Shown here: piece after piece, positions 19,467 to 32,308 of the stretch
Layout: every line of letters starts with the position of its first letter
Position numbering within the stretch: the first letter of the stretch is position 1
Assembly: GCA_033032865.1 (NCBI GenBank)
Contig: JAWHQI010000004.1
Span: 21,682,001 to 21,746,000 of the forward strand
Source: Dactylorhiza incarnata
Lineage: Eukaryota > Streptophyta > Magnoliopsida > Asparagales > Orchidaceae
Reading direction: 5' to 3'
Length of the DNA: 64,000 nt
The notes under the pieces: generated by a model
The model's database searches: none
What the model was told of the DNA's origin: nothing
Seen by the model: only the letters and a program-made list of their open reading frames with translations
Position numbers and translations under genes: made by a program

Positions 19467-21460
19467 TGAGACACATATATTGTAGGTTGAGGTGTTAATC
19501 TCATATACACACAGTAGAGAATGCTAGAATGATTTCTAATTATAGTTCATTTTAAAACCACATAGTTATTATGAATTTTTACTTTCGATTTTTCTATTTA
19601 TAAATAATTCATTATGGAAATATGAGATAACTAGCATGAATAATATTTATTAGACGTTAATGCTAGAATGATGAGTGTGCGAGCAATGTTATGCCATAAG
19701 ATTAATAGAGTTAATGTTGCATGTATTCACAAATAGTATTTCAATTTTTAGACCTAGAATAAAGTGATGATTCTATTTGATTTGATCTTATTAGTATAAA
19801 GATGATTCTAGGGTTTACTTATAGGTGAGATACATGCACACGAAAAACATATTTCATTCATATTATCTTGATCACAAAACATATGTTGGAAGCCAAGGAT
19901 CTTTTATAGTTATGTTTCATATTTGAATTAAATGATCTTTTGATTTTGCATGATTATTATAAGCGATCATTAGTTTAAACACAGAAATTTAGGTACTCAT
20001 AATTTTTATTCATAATGATGTAAGTATTTAAAATAAAACAATTCATCTTCATCCATTTCAACATATTAAAGAGAAAGATTGCAAGGTGAATAATGAATGT
20101 ATTGAGAGAATATTTTTTGGTTATTTTGAAAGGTTTTTGTAAATTTTCTCTTTCAATTTTGACTATTAAACAAAACATATATATATATAATTTTCTTGAC
20201 TTTCAAATTTCATTATTTTATTTTTCTTTAACATAACATGGCATTATATAACTAGCATAGACATTAATTTATACATATAGTAAGTGATGATGCTAGAATG
20301 AAAGTTATGGTAACAATGTGCAATGTTATGTAAAGATTACAAGCATATAATTGAGTTACAAGTATTCAATCATAGAGTTTTGAATTTTCATACACCTAGA
20401 ATGGAGTGACAATTCTATTTGATACTAAGTTAATTCCAAGTTCTACATATAATCATAAACATGCAAATAATATTGATGCACATCACACACAAAACTGAGT
20501 ATGAAATTATAATACCAATTAGCCATCATATATTTCATTGTTCCAAAGATTGATAGAAATAGTTGATTTAAGATAATCCTTGATAAATCATGAATTATGA
20601 TATAAGATTTTTGTGAATTTTAGCATAAGATCATTGTGGAGTGTGTGAATTCATATTCATCATAATTGCAGTTTTTCAATATCGATTTTTCTAGATTATG
20701 ATTTTTCCATATAGCGGCTATCATATGCTGCAAAGAAATTAGACAAATATTCAAAAAGTTCCACATTTAATTTATTAGTGTAGGTCCCCTAATACTCCTT
20801 TTAAATCCATTTTTGATAATTATTTCATTAGTCTTGATAATATCATATAGCACATTTAGAATTTAACTTATAATGATGATAAGAGACTCTTATAGGTAAG
20901 GGATTTAGAAGGATAAACGAAAAAATATATAGATCACTTCAGAAATGATATGAGTTTTTGTTTTTATTTTTAAACACGAATATGTAAACTCCTTGAAAGG
21001 CAAGATAATGATAATTTCCCCTTTTTTGGTTATTGCAAGAGCACGCTTGAGTCTATAATTAATTTGATCTTTGCTAGGCGTTAGTCATACTTAGCAATTT
21101 GGAGTGGATCTTGGACTTCCCAAGGTGTACCCATTGAAGGGTTTGCACCGGTAATAGTAGATGTGATGGGGTGACATCCCAAATCTCCCTTTCTCAAGAT
21201 ATTTACGTGTTATTGGTTGCTATACATACTTAATATTTAAAAATTTATAGACTCAACATTTTCCGTAAGAGAACAATTGAAGTTCATGATTTTATTAATT
21301 TAGATAAATATCTCATAAAAAAATTAGAAATTTATTTATATGGATAATATAAGATATTTATAGGCAATGAATATAAGAAAGATAGATAGGTCATCAAAAC
21401 AAAATATGACTTTGAATTTTGATCGATTTGATTTATAAACTCATTAAGCTTTAAGATATA
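19467..21460. other. AT-rich LTR-derived segment of unidentified family
   Basis: No coding frame is supported. The stretch interrupts E4 in RT. At 21106-21210 it holds a copy of the TTGGACTTCCCAAGG box that also occurs in Tekay-like LTRs B (24290-25952) and E7, in the same orientation as B, so it is probably a decayed minus-strand LTR of that type. Repeated wording such as GCTAGAATG (19530, 19660, 20290) suggests internal duplication. Boundaries are approximate. Confidence 0.45.
21106..21210 (-). other. Conserved TTGGACTTCCC box, copy A
   Basis: Contains TTGGACTTCCCAAGG, TACCCATTGAAGGG and later GACATCCCAAA and CCCTTTCTCAAG, in the order and spacing seen in copies B, C and the array. Confidence 0.7.
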
Positions 21461-21599
21461 AAATCATATTTCCAATAATATATATGACGACCATGACATG
21501 ATAGCTTTAAACAAATAAGAAAACAAAAACAAATAAAGAAGACATTGAAGCATATCATGAAGTAGAAATTTGTATATTTCATTTTGAAAGGATTCTACT

Positions 21600-23086
21600 T
21601 CATGCATTTGATGATAGCTAATGAATAAGAGTTTTAGGTATCCAAAGGGAACCAAGTGTGGTGGTTCCTTTCGGTACCCAAATATATCGTGTGGCATGTG
21701 GGGAGATAGTAATGAATGGGTCCTTTCATGTGAAGTTAATGTTTCATTTTTAGCTTTGGGCCTCCATTCAAACCTTGGTTTAATGTTATTTATATGCATC
21801 AAATTTCCATTGTTATTATCTTTATTTTGAAAATTATAATTGTAATGATTATTGAAAGTATGGTTCATCGGAAATTTGTGTAATTTTAATTTCAAGTTGC
21901 GAGAAACATGATTTTGTAAATGATGGTGATTTTGATTTTGATTTACAAAAACTGTGTTTCTTACTCCCATTATTAGGCTTAGTTAAGATATTCATATTCA
22001 TATTCAACTTGCTTTAAGATATTTCTTGATATTGTGAATTTGTGTGTTGTGAATTTTTATTCATAATTTTCATAAGCAAGTTGACTTTTTATTTTAATTC
22101 ATCCTTCTTGATCATAAGATTATGTCTAGCTTTATTATAAGCAATTGTGTTATTTTTAAGAGTGGAAACAATAGAGTCAATATGAGTTTGATAGTTATTT
22201 CTAAATTCCTCAAATGTTTCAACCATCTCTTAAATTTCAATTTTATAACTTTTACACAGCATAATCATTTGTAATAGATGAATTTTCTAAAGAAAATTTT
22301 TCATTATGTTCTTTAAGATGCTCTTTTTCATATACCTTGACTTTTTCTTTAAGAATATTGCAATCAAAACAAGGTTTTATATTTTTAATTGAAGAGACAT
22401 GGGTAAAACTAGATAAATCAGAATTTGATTCTACTTTAACTTTTGATTTAAACCTTTATTTTCTAAGCGCAATTTGCAATTCGCATTTTTCAATTTCTTA
22501 ATTTTGCGCTGTGTGATTTGTAGCAATTGTAAAGTAAAAATAGAGTTGCAAACAATAAGGAATTTGATTTCCTTACAGTGCTTTTGAATGCTGTGAGATA
22601 TGAGCATAGAGTTCCTTTGTGATCTTCATCTTTTAGGCACTCCTCTTCCAAAGATGAAATTTCTTCTTCTCTTCCACTTGATGTGTACTCCATTGATTCA
22701 TCATGAGAGGAGCTTTCTTGACCATTTGTGCAAGCTTGTATGTTCTCCACTTCTTGTGTTTGTTCCGTACCTATGAGAAGAAGATCATACATTTCTTCAA
22801 GAAATTTCCATACTTTCTATGCACTAGAAAACAATATATCAATTTGAAAATTTCTTGAGATAAAGCACAAAAGATACTATTCAAAACCTTTGCATTTAGG
22901 TGACGTTCCATTTTGTGGTCTTATAATTGTTATATTCCATACTTCGATATCTAGAGTTTTAATAAATTTTTCAATTAAAAGTTTCCACACTTTATAATTT
23001 CTCCCATCGAATAAAGATGGTGCAAGAGATTTTTCTTCTTCAGAAAAATTTCCCCCACTAATAGAGGCGAGATCATGAGACGCCAT
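21600..23086 (-). pseudogene. gag: E5 gag, degenerate
   Basis: The ATG at 23086 gives MASHDLASISGG, then APSLFDGRNYKVWK and IEVWN, the same start as E4 gag. The frame is lost after about 70 codons. An acidic Ser/Glu-rich part (22490-22792), a Lys/Glu-rich coiled-coil-like part (about 22240-22400) and an Asn/His-rich part (21600-21970, ending in RFEWRPK) follow in different frames. The zinc knuckles seen in E4 could not be found. No enzymatic domain is present. Confidence 0.65.
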
Positions 23087-23120
23087 TATTCCCAATTGTT
23101 AAGCCGATTTGGAATAACTA

Positions 23121-23132
23121 GCTCTGATACCA
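23121..23132 (-). other. E5 primer binding site (initiator Met-tRNA)
   Basis: Minus strand TGGTATCAGAGC two bases after the GATCCAACA end of the LTR; perfect 12-base match to the usual copia PBS. Confidence 0.92.
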
Positions 23133-23134
23133 GT

Positions 23135-24289
23135 TGTTGGATCTTGAGGCGCCCTTAGAGGGGGGTGAATAAGGGTTTTAGAAAACATTAAGTTTTTATA
23201 TAAAACTTTTGATATTTTATTTGAATAAGAGTGAATCAAAAACAAAGAGTATTAAATCAATTTTGTTAACTAGAAAAACACATGATTATCATTAATAAAA
23301 TTTGGTTACAAAATCAGATTTCTATCACGCTAGAAATCCAAGGTGAAATATGAAATACTCTTTTTGTTTTCTATACCGACTCTTCTCACTAAGAACCGGT
23401 TGGCTTTAGCCCATCTCTCCACAGATACGGCCTCAAGCTGCTCAAGCCCTTCTATCCCCAGAAAGGCCTCGAGTACCCCCTAGATCTACTCCCTAGACCT
23501 AGTCGCCAACACGAGGCAAATTCCTCCCTAAGTCCTACCCAGACCTAGTCGCCAACACGAGGCAAATTTACGAACCGATTACAAAGATAAATACAAAAGA
23601 CAAATATAAAAACTCCATATGAGGTAATCTGAAGGAGACAATGAAGAATCGCTGAAGATCATTGAATTCCAAGCGTGCATTCTTCGCATTGATTTAGCAT
23701 GTTGATCCAAGCCTTCTTTGATTCCTCCTTTTGAAATTGAGTAGGAGATCCTTTGTGGTCTGGAAATACAGCCCTCCTAAATAATTCAGAGTGCTAGAAT
23801 AGGGCTCTTTGGCATTAGTAGTTGGAGAAGATGAAATCCACCTATTTATAGGACTAGAAGCTAACACCGGCGTTAAGGCCAATGCCTGGCGTTGACCCTG
23901 TATAGAAATGTTTTGGTGGCTCGGATCTTCAAAATAGGAAGGAGATACTATACTTTAGGAAACATTCATTTTAGGCAACACTGGCATTGAGACTAACGCT
24001 TGCGTTAGGTCATATGATTCCTAAAGTGCTCCTTCAATCACGGCATCATTTGTCCTTACAATAATTGTCTTGGTGGGAATGGGAGTCAACGTCGACGTTA
24101 AGTCCTAACACTTGGCATTAGACATTATTCCACTTTTCAGCTTGTGGGCAGGTACAGACCAATAATGTAGCATCCTAGTGTCATATATGTTCAAGCCTGC
24201 ATGCTAAAAACACAATGGCAACCATGATCAAATACAAGCAGGATTTGTTATTCTCAAATCAAAGGGATATGGAAAACCATGTTCCAACA
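23135..24289 (-). repeat. E5 5' LTR, 1155 bp
   Basis: In element sense TGTTGGAACATGG...GATCCAACA. U3 (23860-24289) carries GGCGTTGA/GGCGTTAG words, a decayed form of the GGCGCTAGC array of E4. TATA box at 23841. The leader holds the TGCCTCGTGTTGGCGACTAG duplication (23500-23575) and hairpins (23405-23470). C-rich U5 before the end. The flank 24290-24294 is GCAAG. Confidence 0.88.
23841..23852 (-). promoter_or_regulatory. TATA box of E5 LTR
   Basis: Minus strand CCTATAAATAGG, the same twelve bases as in E1, with the palindrome array upstream. Confidence 0.8.
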
Positions 24290-25952
24290 GCAAGTACCAT
24301 AAATTACTAACAATTCTACTACAAGAGTTATATATATAGAACATCAATAAGAGCAACCAAATATGTAAAAGAAGTACAACAAGCTATCATTGCAGAAAGT
24401 AACCTTAACTTATAAGGAAAGCCCATACAATCTTATAAGTTAAGGGGTCGTTTTGCATAGACTCGTCGTATAAAGGAGCTCATACTAGATTATATGATGG
24501 GGTATATGAGGTATGTGTATGATGCATATGATATACAGTGCAATGCAATGTTCCTATTATTGGTTCACACACATGCAACTCACCCTCATGACTCTGTAAG
24601 TATAGACTTTTAGTTCCCACTTTTCGGAGGTAGCTAACATCTCGGGCACCTCCCGTCATGGTCAAATGGTGGTAGAGGAGCGGGCATCTCCTCACCTAGG
24701 TGGGTGTAACAAACTACCAGTCCTAGGCCCTAATGTACGCTATGGAACCTGTCTCAGTACTCATGAGCTCCTGTGTACTCTTGCTGGATCCATCAGGACC
24801 AGACCTTTTATAAGGCCAAGTGTAGGGTTATTAGGGAATATGACCTTCCAATCGTGTAGTAAAATAACCTAGCCCTCCGAACACCTACCACTCGTTGATT
24901 CATCGTACTTCCGTCGGTGTGTCGACTATGTCAGTTCCGAAGACCCATCACATTCAATGCACATGCACTTCTGTATCCACTTTATCAATCGAGCCTCGAG
25001 CTCACAGGACTAACTCGACCTTCATAAATACTGAGCCTACAACTCCATGGACTGACTTGTCCATTCCCCTCTACAAAGTACTATTCACCTAAGCTGTATG
25101 TGTATGATTCATTCATATTCCTAAACCATCTAATCTTTTCTAATCTTTTGTTAATCTTAGATGTTTAGGGTGCATCTTGGACTTTCTGAGGTCTACCCGA
25201 TGAAGGTCTCGCAGTGGTACTAGGAGGTATGATGACGTGACATCCCAAACCTCCCTTTCTCATGATATTCATTATTATTGGTGGCTACCCATACCTCCCT
25301 CAATCTCTCTGATTTCTTTAGATCCCTAATATGGATTAAAGTTATTTAGGGGAGTACTGATCTTCAATTGAATCTCAACACTGCCTGTTATTTGCTGACT
25401 GAGTTCTTCTCATCTCATCTCCACTTGGTCAAAATCTAGGACTAATCACAGAAGCTTAACATACCATATTTTTGTTGGTGGCTCATATCGTCTGACTCCG
25501 CTTTCTAGACTTAATAATTCAACCTTATGCATTACTCTAACTGCACACCAAACTTACGTGGGACTAGTTCCAAATAAACTGTACTACCCACCCTCCTATA
25601 TGGTACATGACAGTTATTAGGTTGTTGGAATTGTGTATGATGACCAAAGGATGTCCAAACCATTAAATGCAGATTTGTTATTCGCAGACCAAATTGACTA
25701 TGAGTGTAATCTAAGGCCCTTGTGAGGTATAACATCCCTCCAACAACTAGACCCATAGGATGTTTTTTTCATGACTAGGTCATGAAAAAACCCTAGGAAG
25801 CATAAAGAGATCATAAGACCTTGGCAAATAGGTGAAGACCACATTGGTCTGCAAATAGTGCATTCCAATTATCCAACCTAGGGTTTGACTTTAGGGCTTC
25901 AGCTTGACATTTGACCCCATCATAACATGCCTAATCCAGTAAGGAGTCCCTT
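24290..25952 (-). repeat. B: Tekay-like LTR fragment, inverted relative to E7
   Basis: The reverse complement of this stretch follows the E7 LTR from about 28400 to 29790 with moderate similarity, for example CTGTAAGTATAGAC...TTAGTTCCC against the E7 segment near 29470, and TGTATGGGC...TAAG near 24425 against 29670. It contains box B at 25168-25270. It is cut by the E5 LTR on the left. No genes. Confidence 0.65.
25168..25270 (-). other. Conserved TTGGACTTCCC box, copy B
   Basis: TTGGACTTTCTGAGGTCTAC, ATGAAGGTCTCGCAGTGGTA, then GTGACATCCCAAACCTCCC. Same order as copy A. Confidence 0.72.
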
Positions 25953-28900
25953 TATAACACCCCAATTTCCCAATTATAGAAAGAGAAGTAATGTGAGTTC
26001 AGAGCTAGCACCGACAGTAGATACTAACGCTGGCGCTAGCAGTCATCTAGACGAAACATTAAGACAAGCTTTATGCCATCGGATGCTAGCACTAGCGATG
26101 GATATAGCGGTTATCTAGACCAACATGCTGAGATGGGCCCTCTACCATCGAGACACTCGCACTGGTGCTAGCGCTAGAGCTGGCGTTAGAGGTTGAATCG
26201 ACTACTTTGTGTCGTCGAGACGCTAGCATTAGCGCAGGCGGTAGCTGAACCTACAGGATGCGGACAGGATCATTTTTCATGGAGTAACTAGGGTCAAGGA
26301 AGGCAAAAGGCCTTCCCAATTGATGGGGATTCTTTCCCCCTATCAATTAGGAGAAGATTAAGAGGTTTTCTAACCCTCATGGGGGATGAATTTAGTGGTT
26401 TTTATGGATATCCAAAATTTCACCATTAATAGTGTTAATGGTTGAATCACAAGTTTTGCCTCTTCCCCTCCCCGAATTGGCTCCTTAAAAAGCCTCGAGC
26501 GGTGAAGGGAAGGAGTTTCCCCCACTTTCCATTAGAAATCAAGCCTCTAAAATAATATCGGCATGTCACCAAAAGCTCCATGGCCATCAATGGCGGACCA
26601 GCGATCGACATGGCTATAAGCCACCACTCGGGTCCTCTCCTCTCATATCTCTCTCAGTGGGTTGATCTCATCATGTGGGCCACAAGGTTTGGGGCCAATT
26701 ATTCTTGGATCGGCTTGGCCGAAAGCTTGGGTCCAAACTTTACTTTTCTTGCTTAAATCCCCGATTAATTCCGACTGCCTCTGGCTAGCCAACCACCGTC
26801 CATCGCCGGCCACCACCTAATCGGAGGTGGTGGTGGCATTGGCCGACCGGGAGACAGTCTAGGTGGTCTGGAAATCACCTCCCAAGTCAGTACAGGTTGG
26901 GCCGATCATGGTCGTTGTCTAATTGGAGAAGATGAACGGATGCCCTCCATTTTACTTGGACAAATTATTAAATTATTATGGTTGTTCACAATTATAATTC
27001 CTCCTAGGAATGTACATTTTTGAAACTGGAAACTGAACCATTTATAGGCCTTTTCATGAAAAATGGCCAGAGACAAAAGTTGTAGGTCATTGTGTCTAGT
27101 TTAATTTAAAATTAATTTGAGCCGATTTGGCCGACTAGTTTGACTGTGACACCTAGTTTAGTGCAAGGTGTCATAAGGTTGCCAGAAATTAATATGGGTG
27201 CTCCCGCTAAACTACTCATCCAAATGCTTTGAAATTTGGAGCATAGGCTAGATTTACCCTTACCCTCAACATATCCAAAAATGGGAATTTTTGGAGGACC
27301 ATTTTCTATGGTTTTTGTAGAAATTTAATAAACCATATATGAATAAATTTTAGGGACTAGAGATCTCCAAACCCTACCAAATTTTGGTGGGTGGTCCTTA
27401 GCGTCATGACATGACTCTGGTAAATATTTCATCCCATTTGGGATTGATTCGACTGGGAAATTAAGTAACCCAAAACCGGTCAAACTAGGGGATATTAGGA
27501 CAAAAGTGCACTTATTGGATTTGAGGGGTCAAAACTCCTCCAAATGTTGTGAAACCTTAGCCAGAGATTTAACATCATATAAAACACCCCCCACAAGTGG
27601 TTTTGGGTGGTTTGGGGGGGGGGGGATGTGCCCTAGAGCCCTAGTTCAAACCATAGGGATGCATATTGAACTGATTGAAGGATATAGGGTCATATGTCAT
27701 CGGGATGACTCAAAAGTTGGCAGAGAGGTTCATAGGGTGGTATTAACCCTAGATAATTTATCTGAAATTTTTAGGCACATTTATCCCCTCTAAATAAATT
27801 AAGAACCAACTACGACGTTTCCTTATAAGAAGAATTTACATATTTACATAACCTAGGATATTCATGAAATTTTGGCAGTGAGCTTGTATTAGTGATATTG
27901 TTCTTTGATAATTTTATTGTGAATTTTAGATTGATTTATATATTACTTCATTCACAAGTCCACTATTTACCCTATTTATAAAGGGAATTACTTAAGGGTT
28001 TAATATTCACTAGAAAATCGTGAAATTTGGTCAGAGAACTTTTTAGGACAAGAATATGATTTGTAAATTTTAGTATTATTTTTGGAGGAGTTTTTATATG
28101 GTTCTCTTCACAAAGTGCCCTAGGATTTGTTTAATTAAATAAAGAATTTATAAGATCAAATGAGTTTGGAAAATTATGGAACTCAAGCAATGAACTTTTC
28201 TGATCACCTTAGATACCTGTTAATTTTCACGTAATTTTTGAATGAGTATTTATGGTACTTTCTTTGTTAATCCTTGATTTTGATAAATTAGTCAATATTT
28301 TATTTGGAGGTCAAAACCTTTCTGGAAATTTATGAACTTCATATATGGATGATATTTTGAGGATATATAGTAGTACAAATTTTAGTAAGGTCATAGCTTA
28401 TCTGAAAACCATACTTGGTGTTCAAAGTCATAGGTTCCCTGATTTTGAGGCAATTATAATAAATGCCAAATAAATTAGAAAAATAATGAATTTCTGGACA
28501 TAGTCTTGAAATATCATAACACACCGCCAATAATAATCTTGGGTCATTTGGATTATTATTTGGAGTACCTCTTCTCATGCACCTCATATAGTTCACTAGG
28601 TCTGCGCATAGTAAAACTGTAGAATTAAGGTAACTTGTAGACCACTAATTGGAAATGGGGGGTAGTTGGTGTACCTGTTCTTGTTGAGGAGGTTTGTGGT
28701 CTCCGACATGTGTCGAAGTAGTGAGAGTGCCCGGTTGGTAAAGGGGCAAGTGTTTGCTTGGGATCGATGAGACGTTGTCATTCCATTGGAGTGGAGTAAA
28801 ACACACTTAGCGTTAGTCAGTGTAACATTAATAGGGGTCAGGCCAAGTGTATACACCAATAAGAATAAGTGCCTTGGAAAAGGAGCTTTGGGGTTCAGCC

Positions 28901-30372
28901 CATCATCGTTCATAGTACCATTGCGAGCCCCTCACGGGGTAGTCCTCGGGAAGTCCATGGTTAACCCAAAACTGTAGGAATAAATTGTTATGCGAGTTTA
29001 TCTTAATAATACACTCACCCACATCCTATTTCTATGGGTGGTTAGTTGGTTTGGTCTTACGAGCAGTAGGCTCGGTGGTTGTAGTTACGGGTGGGTTAGT
29101 CAGACGAGCCGGTGGCTTAGAAGGTTATTATGATGGGCATGATAGCCCGGGGAGCCTATGGCTCGGAGATATAGAGTAATCATAATTGCATGCTCAAAAG
29201 GTGGTGGTTCTTTAGTATTAGACGGTCGTTCGCACCAACGCCGATACTTTGACTCGGTAATTGTGATTTTCACTTAGCCAAGGAAAAGTATGGTGGACCG
29301 GCCAGTAAGAGTACGCGGGAGCTCTGCGATTGTTTTCTTTGCATTGAGGTGTACGATAGATCTAGGTTAGGTAGTACGAATACTAACCTAAAGGTGGGCG
29401 AGGCCCAAACCACCGCTTCTGTTTGCCATAATGGGGGTATCCTGAGAGTTTTGCTAGCTCCAAAAAGGGGGAACTAAAGGTCTGTGAGCATAGAGTCGGG
29501 TGCGTGTGTTGCACTTATATGAACATAACAATAATCAACATAACATTGCATCTTATAGCATAAACATTGCATTTCAACCTCTACCCATATCATATAAATT
29601 GGTATGGGACATTTTTATGATAGGCCTTGCTAAACGAACCCTTGGTCTATAGGTCTGTATGGGCATTCCTATAAATCAAGGTTACCTTTCATACCTGCTT
29701 CTCTTTACTTTACCTGTGGTAGCTAATTGTAGCTTGTACTTCACTCTGTTGTTATTCTTTACAGGTTCTTTACCTTGCTTTACTTACTGTTTTATATATA
29801 CACACTTGTGTAGTGGTAGATATTCTTGTAGCTAGGTCATGTCATCTCCTATGTTTTATACCCCTTGCTGTTCTCTACTTTGTCCTTCCCGCACGGTGCC
29901 TAGGAGCCACTGGGTGCAGGGTATGGAAATGAGGCTTAGTCTTTTTGACTAACGGTCGGTGGACCATATCATTTTAAGGGATCAGGGAGCTGCAACACCA
30001 CCAGAGGCCGGTGCAGATGGAGGCGGGCCAATCTAGCACAGGAGCACCAGTCTCAGGATCAGTGAGTGATTATTAGTAGTTTAGCTTCTGCGACAGATCT
30101 TGTAGTGAGGATATGATGTACTGGGCTGGATCCCTTTCTATTATTATCCTTTTATTCAGTTATTATCTGTGGACATCCATCTTTGTGATTTTATATATTA
30201 TGTGACGTGTACATGGACTCACTAATTGTTCATCGTACTTTTCTTCTGCTATGATCGATATTGCCGGCAGGATTGACATTTTGTAGTGGTGACCTTCCCA
30301 AATGTTGGTGTCACCGCAAAGGGGCGGTTCTGGTCATAAGACACGATTTTGTAACAAAAAAGGGGTCTTACA
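25953..30372 (+). repeat. E7 5' LTR, about 4.42 kb
   Basis: Long LTRs are normal for Tekay-like gypsy elements. Close to its start (25995-26250) lie five to eight GCGCTAGC-type words, the same motif as in the E4/E5 copia U3. The conserved box is at 28868-28975 (copy C, antisense). Its 28400-29790 part has an inverted relative at 24290-25952. No gene in it; the 95-codon frame at 27506 has no recognisable content. Confidence 0.78.
28868..28975 (-). other. Conserved TTGGACTTCCC box, copy C
   Basis: On the minus strand: ATGGACTTCCCGAGGACTAC, GTGAGGGGCTCGCAATGGTA, then GCTGAACCCCAAAGCTCC and TTATTCTTATTGGTG, matching copy B in order. Confidence 0.75.
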
Positions 30373-30375
30373 AAC

Positions 30376-30388
30376 TGGTATCAGAGCG
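30376..30388 (+). other. E7 primer binding site
   Basis: TGGTATCAGAGCG three bases after the LTR end; initiator tRNA-Met type. Confidence 0.9.
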
Positions 30389-31869
30389 AAACCTCAATCT
30401 GAAGAAAAGAAGTCCACAAACCCTGGGTCACCCCGCACGAGCTTAGTTTGAGGACAAACTAGCAGCGGAAGTAATGGTGTGCCCATATGGGGAATCCCAT
30501 GAAAAAGTCTGCTTTTAACTGAATCTTTTTAGCCAATTCTCCTTATGAGTGACAAATTTTCTTTTGTAGCATGCGGTGAACCATGTCCCTTAGCAGGGAA
30601 TACCTCCGGCTGCAAATATCTCTTTAGATAGTCATCTAATCAATGAGTTAGACTCAACCCCACAACGACACATGACTTACCATGACAATTTATACCATGC
30701 CCTAGTCTGAAATGGACAGTAGGTATAAATTTGATTAAGGTACGAGGATACCCCCAAAGTGGTTAGAGGAGGAGTTTAACGCGGGAACGACCACATAAGC
30801 CATAAACTCTGATGTACCTACTTCACATACCAAGGATTATCTAAACTGATAGGACCGTATTAAGAGATTGGCACATAAGTAGAATGGTAGGGGACTCGTA
30901 GACTCAACCCTCGTACCGGTGACATGTCTATATTGAGACAACCAGCATGACAAACACCGAGGGTCGGATAAGAATTCAAGATCAGAAGAGACTCGTTTGG
31001 TATTGGGTCACATGTTGACCCCGATAAGGTTGTCGTAGAGGGTACCTTGAAGAGTCTAAAGTATGGAGTGTACCAACAAATCTCAAGATAGAACCACAAG
31101 TGTAAGGTTGTGTTCCCTAAGGATTGTTTGCATACTTGGGACGAATATAACATGGTGATATCGAAGATACTTAGCCCAAAATAGATAGTGGCTTATCTTT
31201 TGTTTATTGAGGCTTACCTTTTGTTTATTGGGCAAATTAGCTACTGACATGGGTTTCCCTTAAATCTAATTTGGAACGTGTTGCGTTGTGAACATAGTGA
31301 TTTTGAAGTCGATCTTATTCAATGTTACTTGGGCGAAGATGGGATTCTATAAAAGCATGTTTGGTATGGTGACCTGTAGTATTACCAGGACAATGAATAG
31401 ACATCATTGATCGAACAACGACTTGACCTTAGTTGAACCATTAGAAATGTAAAGTTGCCAGGTTTAGTCACTTAGGGATGTAGATGCCCTTCTAGAAATT
31501 GGGAACTGAAATTAGGGCTTGCAAGCTATAGTTATATTTGAAAGTTCTTGTGGTTTGGGGCTTTCAAAAGTGACTTACTTATGATTTGTTAAAAATCAAG
31601 CCCTGTCATGGTAGAAAATTTTAACTACAATAATAATGATTGGTTAACATATACTCATACAAGTTCACGAGTGCAACCCCCCTTAAATTTTGAGGATAAT
31701 TGTGATGCTTGATGATCTGATCAGTTCCATCAATGGTAAGATCTGGATAAGTTGTATAGTTGAGTTGATTGATTACTCGGATGTACGTGAAGGAATAAGA
31801 ATCTGAACGTGTAGAGAAATCTTTATAGAGGCATTGTCTAACCATACAAATAAGAGCTTTAGTCACAGG
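30389..31869 (+). other. E7 internal region, unrecognisable
   Basis: No continuous frame and no convincing gag, protease or RT motif. The piece at 31450-31610 might be the RNase H-integrase linker (weak). Probably decayed by deletions. Confidence 0.45.
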
Positions 31870-32308
31870 AAAAATGGTGTATTCCAGAGCGTGTATTTAC
31901 CCAGAATAAAGAAAGATGTCTTAGGTTTGGTGATGCACGGTGAGTTCTGTCAACTGGTGAAGGCCAAGTGCAAGAGTCTTTGGGGGAACTACCACAGTCA
32001 CTGCCCATGTTAGAGTGGAAGTTCAAGGATATGATTATGGATTTCATATACAGGTTACCATATCCCCACTCCGGGCACAAGTTTATTTGGAACACCGGGG
32101 ATTGATTGACCAAGGTAGCTTGGGTCACCCCAGGCCATAAGGACGCTCCCGTTGGTGTTTGATGGGATTTTTTGAGTAGTTGGTCCGTTATCGTGGTGTG
32201 CCCAGGTCGATTAGGATGGACGGGTTACGTCCAAGAAGTGAAGATTAGTACAGTCTTATCTGGGCTCTTGGTTGATGTTCAGCAAAGCTTTCCACCCTCA
32301 GAAGGATG
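31870..32308 (+). pseudogene. E7 integrase relic (gypsy)
   Basis: In shifting frames one can read a CQLVKAKCK-like zinc-binding tail (about 31950), then EWKFKDMIMDFIYRLPYPHS (32014-32073, the WE-DF-LP block around the first catalytic Asp), LTKVAWVTP and finally a SKAFHPQ-like end at about 32270-32300, which is the FHPQTDGQ block before the catalytic Glu. Stops and frameshifts are frequent. The array begins directly behind it. Confidence 0.7.

Larger units (their letters stand above)
21461..24289 (-). mobile_element. E5: copia element of the E4 family, 5' LTR plus gag only
   Basis: Minus strand order: LTR (24289 to 23135), intact PBS, gag from 23086 to about 21600. No protease, integrase or RT follows; the left border is not sharp. 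LTR ends and gag start match E4, which lies in the opposite orientation 3.7 kb to the left. Confidence 0.8.
25953..32308 (+). mobile_element. E7: Del/Tekay-like gypsy element, 5' LTR and decayed internal region
   Basis: A 4420-bp LTR starting TATAACACCCC (TGTAACACCCC is usual for this group, from memory) ends GGGGTCTTACA at 30372, followed by AAC and a PBS. About 1.9 kb of internal sequence follows, ending in an integrase relic cut at about 32308 by the tandem array. Gag, PR and RT are missing or unrecognisable. Confidence 0.8.

Noticed and set aside
8705..24289. E4 and E5 as one element with two LTRs
   Set aside because: Their LTRs and gag starts face each other on opposite strands, and both have their own 5' LTR, PBS and gag.
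25532..29179. Scattered 60-105 codon frames in the Tekay-like LTRs as host genes
   Set aside because: No recognisable domains, no consistent exon structure, and the DNA is accounted for by LTR sequence.
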